Below, in pieces: positions 34,808 to 38,826 of a stretch of 38,826 nt of DNA. The stretch comes from JBIOWF01 sp044868295 (GTDB lineage: Bacteria > Actinomycetota > Actinomycetes > Streptosporangiales > Streptosporangiaceae). The notes under the pieces were generated by a model. That model saw only the letters and a program-made list of their open reading frames with translations. It was not told the origin of the DNA and searched no databases. A program made the translations under genes and the position numbers. Each line of letters starts with the position of its first letter. The first letter of the stretch is position 1. The stretch lies in assembly GCA_044868295.1 (NCBI GenBank), contig JBIOWF010000327.1, positions 1 to 38,826 on the forward strand, written 5' to 3'.

Positions 34808-36151
34808 ATGAAGGGCACCGTGGTGAACGGCAAGTCGAAGCACATCGTCATCGTCGGCGGTGGATATGTGGGCCTCTACACCAGCCTGCGTCTCCAGCAG
34901 ACGCTTCGTCGCGAGCTGCGCGACGGAAGCGTGAAGATCACGCTCATCGACCCGCAGTCCTACATGACCTACCAGCCGTTCCTGCCGGAGGCGGCGGCGG
35001 GCAACATCTCGCCGCGGCACGTCGTGGCGCCGCTCCGGCGGGTGCTGCCCAAGGTCCGCATCCTCAACGGCAAGGTTTCCAAGGTCCACCACGAGGCCAG
35101 GACCGTGACGTTCGAGCCGTCCGCGGGTGACGCCCGCGAGATCGAGTACGACGTCATCGTCATGGCGGCCGGTTCCATCTCCCGCACGCTGCCCATCCCC
35201 GGTCTGGCGGACGCCGCCATCGGCTTCAAGACCATCGGCGAGGCCATCGCGCTGCGCAACCGCGTCCTGGGGCTGCTCGACCGCGCCGAGTCGACCGCGG
35301 ACCCGGACGTGCGCAAGCGCGCGCTCACCTTTGTCGTGGTCGGCGGCGGCTTCGCGGGCATCGAGGCCCTGGCCGAGCTCCAGGACATGACCGAGGACGC
35401 GATCAAGTACTACCCCAGCATCGAGAAGAAGGACCTGTGCTGGGTCCTGATCGAGGCGTCGAACCGCATCCTGCCCGAGGTCGGCCCGGAGATGGGCGAG
35501 TGGACCGCCGAACAGCTCCGCGAGCGCGGCATCGAGCTCAAGATGGAGACGTTCCTGCAGTCCTGCGAAGGGGGTCTGGTGAAGACCTCCGACGACGACG
35601 AGTTCGAGTCGGCCACCATCGTGTGGACCGCCGGGGTCAAGCCCAGCCCGGTCGTCAACTCCGGCGACCTGCCGCTGGACGAGCGTGGCCGGATCAAGTG
35701 CACGACCAGGCTGACCGTCGCGGGCACCAAGGACGCGTTCGCCGCCGGTGACGTCGCCGGCGTGCCGGACATGACCAACGCGGGCCAGTTCTGCGCTCCC
35801 AACGCCCAGCACGCCGTACGGCAGGCCAAGGTCCTCGGCGACAACATCACCGCCTACCTGCGGGGCGAGAAGCTGAAGGACTATCGGCACAAATACGCCG
35901 GGTCGGTCGCCGGTCTCGGCCTCTACAAGGGCGTGGCCAACGTCTATGGGGTCAAACTGCGCGGATTCCCGGCGTGGTTCATGCACAGGACGTATCATCT
36001 GTCGCGGGTGCCGACCGTTAATCGCAAGGTCCGTGTGCTGGTCGACTGGACGCTCGCGCTGTTCTTCAGGCGGGAGACCGTCTCGCTGGGTGAGATCGAG
36101 CACCCGCGTGACGAGTTCAGGGCCGCTGCTCGGACTGAGCGGAAGCGCTAG
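34808..36151 (+). CDS. ndh: Type II NADH:quinone dehydrogenase
   Basis: About 447 residues. NDH-2 passes electrons from NADH to menaquinone without pumping protons. FAD motif HIVIVGGGYVGLYTSLRL, then YMTYQPFLPEAAAGNISPRH, the NADH motif FVVVGGGFAGIEALAEL, and AAGDVAG with AQHAVRQAKVLGDNI near the C-terminus (quinone-site AQHA). Starts: ATG at 34808 as given, or GTG at 34823, which has the better Shine-Dalgarno (GAAGGG). Two Rex operators upstream imply repression when NAD+ is abundant; Streptomyces ndh is also Rex-controlled, to my knowledge. Confidence 0.95.
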   Translation: MKGTVVNGKSKHIVIVGGGYVGLYTSLRLQQTLRRELRDGSVKITLIDPQSYMTYQPFLPEAAAGNISPRHVVAPLRRVLPKVRILNGKVSKVHHEARTVTFEPSAGDAREIEYDVIVMAAGSISRTLPIPGLADAAIGFKTIGEAIALRNRVLGLLDRAESTADPDVRKRALTFVVVGGGFAGIEALAELQDMTEDAIKYYPSIEKKDLCWVLIEASNRILPEVGPEMGEWTAEQLRERGIELKMETFLQSCEGGLVKTSDDDEFESATIVWTAGVKPSPVVNSGDLPLDERGRIKCTTRLTVAGTKDAFAAGDVAGVPDMTNAGQFCAPNAQHAVRQAKVLGDNITAYLRGEKLKDYRHKYAGSVAGLGLYKGVANVYGVKLRGFPAWFMHRTYHLSRVPTVNRKVRVLVDWTLALFFRRETVSLGEIEHPRDEFRAAARTERKR

Positions 36152-36194
36152 ATCGTTCCCGTCGGGCGTGTGCTCACCCTCAACTCGGAGAGGT

Positions 36195-36221
36195 GCGTGC
36201 CGGGTCGGCAGTCCGGCACGC
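36195..36221 (+). terminator. Hairpin after ndh
   Basis: GCGTGCCGG (36195-36203) and CCGGCACGC (36213-36221) pair perfectly over 9 bp with a 9-nt loop, 43 bp past the ndh stop. No T-tract. Confidence 0.65.
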
Positions 36222-36281
36222 CGGCATCCCTCTCCGTCGGCTGTGTAGTCCACTGTGGGCTCTTGCGGAGGGGGAACATTC

Positions 36282-36812
36282 ATGGGGCATTACGCGGTAA
36301 CCGTGATCGGCAGGGACCGTCCCGGGGCGATCGCGGAGGTGACGAAGGCTCTCGCGAGCCAGGGCGCCATCCGCGACTCGTCGATGGTCATGCTGGGCGA
36401 GTTCCTGACCATGACCATGGTGATCTCGGGCGACCTCAGAGCCGACGCCCTGCGTGACGACCTGACGCGCAGGTTTCCCGGCCTCGCGGTCGCGGTCGCG
36501 GACCTGGCGCGGGTCTCGGCCGCGGACCGCGCCTCTCCCGGGCAGGGGGCCTCGTCCGACCCGCTCAGCTATGTCCTGACCCTGCACGGGCCGTCCCGCC
36601 CTGAGGTCGTCCCGGTCCTCGCGGGAGTGCTCAACGAACGCGGGTGCGACATCACCTCGATGCTCACCCGGCACGCCGGGGATCTGTTCGTCCTCGTGGC
36701 CGACGTGGAGCTCCCCGGGCACGTGGACGTGACGTCGCTGATGCGGTGCATGGCCACGGCCGTGGACGGCCACAGGCTCGAGTTCCAGCCCGCCGACCCG
36801 GCGGTGCTGTGA
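36282..36812 (+). CDS. Double ACT-domain protein (GcvR-like)
   Basis: A 176-residue protein with two ACT domains: the first starts YAVTVIGRDRPGAIAEVTKA (residues 4-23, the DRPG turn is typical), the second YVLTLHGPSRPEVVPVLAGV (about 94-113). Such proteins bind amino acids and regulate; in E. coli GcvR controls glycine cleavage. The start ATG has GGAGGGGGA before it. The stop overlaps the start of the next gene by one base (TGATG), so the two are translationally coupled. Partner and ligand are unknown. Confidence 0.85.
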   Translation: MGHYAVTVIGRDRPGAIAEVTKALASQGAIRDSSMVMLGEFLTMTMVISGDLRADALRDDLTRRFPGLAVAVADLARVSAADRASPGQGASSDPLSYVLTLHGPSRPEVVPVLAGVLNERGCDITSMLTRHAGDLFVLVADVELPGHVDVTSLMRCMATAVDGHRLEFQPADPAVL

Positions 36813-37336
36813 TGCCCCGCCCCGGGCGGCTCAGGGACGTGGTCGCCGCGCCGCACCCCCTGCTGGTGACCCCCGCGGCGGACGTTGATCCCACCGATCC
36901 CGCCGTGACGGAGGCCGTGACCGATCTGCTCGACATGATGAGGCTCCTTCCGGGCTGTCACGGCCTGTCGGCCCCACAGCTCGGCCTCGGCTGGCGGCTG
37001 ATGTCCATCGACGCGTCCGGGCACCCTTCGACGCGGTCGTGCGCGGGTGAGTTCGCGATCGCGAATCCGCGGATCGTCGAGGCGGCCCACTGGGAATCGG
37101 CACGTGAGGGCTGCCTGTCGGTCCCGGGTCTGGTGGCCGAGGTCTCGCGGGCGACCCGCATCACCGTCCAGGGCGTACGGCCGGGCACGGGCGAGCCGTT
37201 GACGATCCACGCCGACTCCTTCGAGGCCCGCTGCATCCAGCATCACCTCGATCATCTGGACGGCATGCTGTTCCTCGATCGAGTGACGGGCACGCGGTCC
37301 GTTCACGGTGTCCGGAAAGGAGGGGAAGCAGCATAA
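36812..37336 (+). CDS. Peptide-deformylase-like protein with altered HExDH motif
   Basis: A 174-residue protein of the peptide deformylase family, which removes the formyl group from N-terminal Met. Motif 1 is CHGLSAPQLGL (consensus GxGxAAPQ), motif 2 EGCLSVPG is intact with the metal Cys, but motif 3 reads QHHLDHLDG: the metal histidines are kept and the catalytic Glu of HExDH is replaced by His (codon CAC at 37243-37245). Loss of that Glu abolishes activity in the E. coli enzyme. It may be an inactive or repurposed metal-binding protein. Coupled to the ACT gene. A regular deformylase is expected elsewhere in the genome. Confidence 0.82.
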   Translation: MPRPGRLRDVVAAPHPLLVTPAADVDPTDPAVTEAVTDLLDMMRLLPGCHGLSAPQLGLGWRLMSIDASGHPSTRSCAGEFAIANPRIVEAAHWESAREGCLSVPGLVAEVSRATRITVQGVRPGTGEPLTIHADSFEARCIQHHLDHLDGMLFLDRVTGTRSVHGVRKGGEAA

Positions 37337-37370
37337 GGTCCAACCAGTTACAGATGAGTGATCCGTGGCG

Positions 37371-37376
37371 TATGAT
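37371..37376 (+). promoter_or_regulatory. tRNA -10 element
   Basis: TATGAT ends six bases before the first tRNA base, with (G)TTACA about 17-18 bp upstream as a partial -35. The start would be at or within a base or two of the mature 5' end, leaving almost no leader for RNase P. Confidence 0.6.
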
Positions 37377-37382
37377 CGCGGC

Positions 37383-37455
37383 GCCCCCGTAGCCCAATGG
37401 CAGAGGCGAGCCCCTTAAAAGGGCTGTGGTGCGGGTTCGAATCCCGCCGGGGGCA
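37383..37455 (+). tRNA. Class I tRNA with anticodon TAA (Leu, UUA codon)
   Basis: 73 nt without encoded CCA. Acceptor: GCCCCCG / CGGGGGC, 7 perfect pairs, discriminator A. D-stem GCC/GGC with loop GG at 37399-37400. Anticodon stem AGCCC/GGGCT with 7-nt loop CTTAAAA; the anticodon is TAA (37416-37418). Variable loop only GTGGT (5 nt). T-arm GCGGG-TTCGAAT-CCCGC. All canonical contacts are there, so it looks functional. The anticodon is Leu-UUA, but bacterial Leu tRNAs are class II with a long variable arm; this body is class I. The charging enzyme is therefore in doubt. Confidence 0.88.
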
Positions 37456-37564
37456 CTTCTGCAGCTCATCTCGGCTTTTCGGGAACTCGGGTAAGGGTCT
37501 GATCGTTGGGCACCTGTGGAGTGGTGGATCAATTTTAGGGGGCTGAGCTCCCCGGGAGGCAGCG

Positions 37565-38350
37565 ATGGAGAGTAAGAACCCCATATTCAGCCGGCGTGGA
37601 TCCGTCGGTCAGCAGGCCTGGACCTCGTCCTCTCCAAGCGTTCAGCAACTGAACGACATGTACGCAGCGCCGTCCTACGCTCCGCCGTCGGCGCGCCCGA
37701 TGACGATCGACGACGTCGTGATTCGTGGCTTCATGACGCTCGGCACGCTGGTCGTGTCCGCCGCCGTGGCGTGGTACCTCAACCTCGGTTGGGGCATCGG
37801 CTTCCCGGCGATGCTCGTCGGCCTCGTGCTCGGCCTCATCGTCTCGTTCAAGCAGAGCACCAACCCGGCCCTCATCCTGGGCTACGCGCTCTGCTACGGC
37901 ATCGCCATCGGCGTCCTGAGCCACATGTACGAGGATCGGTGGAGCGGGATCGTCCTGCAGGCCGTCCTCGGCACGATGCTCGCGTTCGGTGGCACGCTGG
38001 CGGTCTACGCGCTCAAGGTGTTCCGACCCACCCCCAAGTTCACCAAGTTCGTCATCGCGGCCGGGTTCGCCGCACTCGGGCTCATGCTCGTCAACATGAT
38101 CGCCGGCATCTTCGTGACCGGCGGCCTCGGCCTGCGCGCCGACAACCCGATCGGCTGGATCTTCAGCGTCGCGATGATCCTGCTCGGCTGCTTCTTCCTG
38201 CTCCTCGACTTCGACGAGGTCGAGCGCGGTGTGCGGGCGGGCGTTCCGGAGAAGTACTCCTGGCTGATGGCCTTCGGTCTGACGCTGACCTTGGTGTGGC
38301 TCTACCTGGAGATCCTCCGCTTCATCAGTTACTTCACAAGCAACGACTAG
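37565..38350 (+). CDS. Bax inhibitor-1 / YccA family membrane protein
   Basis: A 261-residue protein with seven predicted helices after a 45-residue hydrophilic N-terminus (SVQQLNDMYAAPSYAPPSAR then PMTIDDVVIRGFMTLG). Typical of the actinobacterial Bax1-I/YccA family: GIGFPAMLVGLVLGLIVSF, NPALILGYALCYGIAIGVLS, FTKFVIAAGFAALGLMLVNM, and the acidic DFDEVERGVRAGVPEKYSWL. Related proteins conduct Ca2+/H+ or regulate FtsH-type proteases; the role here is unknown. ATG has GGGAGG six bases upstream and a strong terminator follows. Confidence 0.93.
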   Translation: MESKNPIFSRRGSVGQQAWTSSSPSVQQLNDMYAAPSYAPPSARPMTIDDVVIRGFMTLGTLVVSAAVAWYLNLGWGIGFPAMLVGLVLGLIVSFKQSTNPALILGYALCYGIAIGVLSHMYEDRWSGIVLQAVLGTMLAFGGTLAVYALKVFRPTPKFTKFVIAAGFAALGLMLVNMIAGIFVTGGLGLRADNPIGWIFSVAMILLGCFFLLLDFDEVERGVRAGVPEKYSWLMAFGLTLTLVWLYLEILRFISYFTSND

Positions 38351-38363
38351 CACCACGAGCAAG

Positions 38364-38400
38364 AAGAGCGCTTCGCCCTCAGCGGAGCGCTCTTTTGTTG
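38364..38400 (+). terminator. Rho-independent terminator after the Bax-inhibitor gene
   Basis: AAGAGCGCT (38364-38372) and AGCGCTCTT (38386-38394) pair perfectly; the stem continues inward with one T-G wobble and CGC/GCG to a 5-nt loop CCTCA. TTGTTG follows (TCTTTTGTTG in all). A textbook terminator, rare in such high-GC DNA. Confidence 0.93.
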
Positions 38401-38538
38401 CCATATATCAGGGTATGACGGTAGAGAACCCAACGGGTGATCAACATCGCGTAACAAATCGATGTCCGTTGGGGGCTTGTAAAGCTCGGGCTTGTGATGC
38501 AGTGTCATGCCAAAGGAGCCTTATCCGTGGAGGTGCCC

Positions 38539-38766
38539 ATGTCGTTGAACCACTCACCGGAGACCCAGAACAAGATGATCGCCCGCGTCCCAACGATCAC
38601 CGGACGTGAACTCCCAGAGTGGTTCCAAGCCATCGACAACGGCCCGGCTTTCCTACGCTGTGATGAGCGGGCCAACTGGCTCGCCGACGAGCACGGGCTA
38701 ACCCACGGCTATGCCGTCGCCATCGTTCTCGAGCACGAGAGGCGCCGTCGCGGCCGGATGTTCTAA
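38539..38766 (+). CDS. Small DUF4287-like protein
   Basis: A 75-residue protein. The C-terminal part ANWLADEHGLTHGYAVAIVL fits the DUF4287 pattern (short helical protein with a conserved GHGxAxAIV-like segment). Function unknown. ATG at 38539 has GGAGG five bases upstream and is preferred to the upstream ATG at 38494. It lies between two strong terminators, so it is transcribed as a single gene from an unidentified promoter in the AT-rich 38401-38538 stretch. Confidence 0.75.
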   Translation: MSLNHSPETQNKMIARVPTITGRELPEWFQAIDNGPAFLRCDERANWLADEHGLTHGYAVAIVLEHERRRRGRMF

Positions 38767-38773
38767 GCCAGGA

Positions 38774-38808
38774 GCGCCCGCGCCGTCTACGGCGCGGGCG
38801 CATTATTG
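38774..38808 (+). terminator. Strong hairpin terminator after the DUF4287-like gene
   Basis: GCGCCCGCGCCG (38774-38785) and CGGCGCGGGCGC (38790-38801) are perfect 12-bp arms around a TCTA loop, followed by ATTATTGT. Confidence 0.9.
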
Positions 38809-38826
38809 TCCTCAGGATCTCGACAA

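Noticed and set aside
34742..36283. 513-codon frame opposite ndh
   Set aside because: Antisense shadow of ndh; no domain, and it would run through the Rex operators.
37383..37455. A BldA-type class II tRNA-Leu
   Set aside because: The anticodon loop CTTAAAA matches, but the variable region is only 5 nt and no long arm can be drawn.
37161..38404. Minus-strand frames over the tRNA and the Bax-inhibitor gene
   Set aside because: They run antisense through a tRNA and a gene with clear membrane helices; composition is typical of antisense shadows.

Overview
The window is high-GC actinobacterial DNA. Frequent GTG/TTG starts, several apparently leaderless genes and the block mfd - lipoprotein - mazG - eno - divIC/ftsB-like - DUF501 - ppx/gppA - udgB - ndh (about 22.6-36.2 kb) match the conserved order of filamentous actinomycetes. 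Protein style suggests a Streptosporangiales member (Nonomuraea/Streptosporangium type); this is inference, not a database result.

Layout. (1) 0-2 kb: the start of a Clp-N-like regulatory gene behind a twin-operator promoter, a Uma2-family protein and a SAM methyltransferase. (2) 2.0-5.5 kb: a three-gene operon (FAD monooxygenase, a degenerate DHODH-like domain fused to a polytopic membrane domain, TetR regulator) behind a promoter with two near-identical palindromes. (3) 5.6-5.96 kb: a decayed TnpB transposon end that stops on the 3' end of the next gene. (4) 5.95-11.36 kb: a lysine/2-aminoadipate catabolic cluster (piperideine-6-carboxylate/aminoadipate-semialdehyde dehydrogenase, HglS-type 2-oxoadipate dioxygenase/decarboxylase, FAD amine oxidase) divergent from a LysR regulator. 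(5) 11.4-22.3 kb: a broken class-V aminotransferase remnant, then a tightly overlapping leftward surface-polysaccharide operon (Wzz-like, O-antigen ligase-like, sugar-kinase-like phosphotransferase, two sulfotransferases around a flippase), a GH26-like lipoprotein, an APS kinase carrying a degenerate ATP-sulfurylase domain, and a methyltransferase. Together these suggest PAPS-dependent sulfation of an exported glycan. (6) 22.6-36.2 kb: core genes, interrupted between ppx and udgB by an intact TnpB unit with a divergent ribbon-helix-helix gene; ndh sits behind two Rex-type operators. (7) 36.3-38.8 kb: a double-ACT protein, a peptide-deformylase-like protein lacking the catalytic Glu, a tRNA, a Bax-inhibitor-1 protein and a DUF4287 protein, with strong terminators.

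Most notable: a 73-nt class-I tRNA with anticodon UAA (a Leu-UUA anticodon on a body without the long variable arm), while in-frame TTA codons were found only in the two accessory operons (four in the monooxygenase operon, two in the polysaccharide operon); a TnpB/RHH pair whose two start codons lie inside one perfect inverted repeat; the sulfated-glycan locus with its degenerate Sat-CysC fusion; and a deformylase-like protein with HHxDH in place of HExDH.
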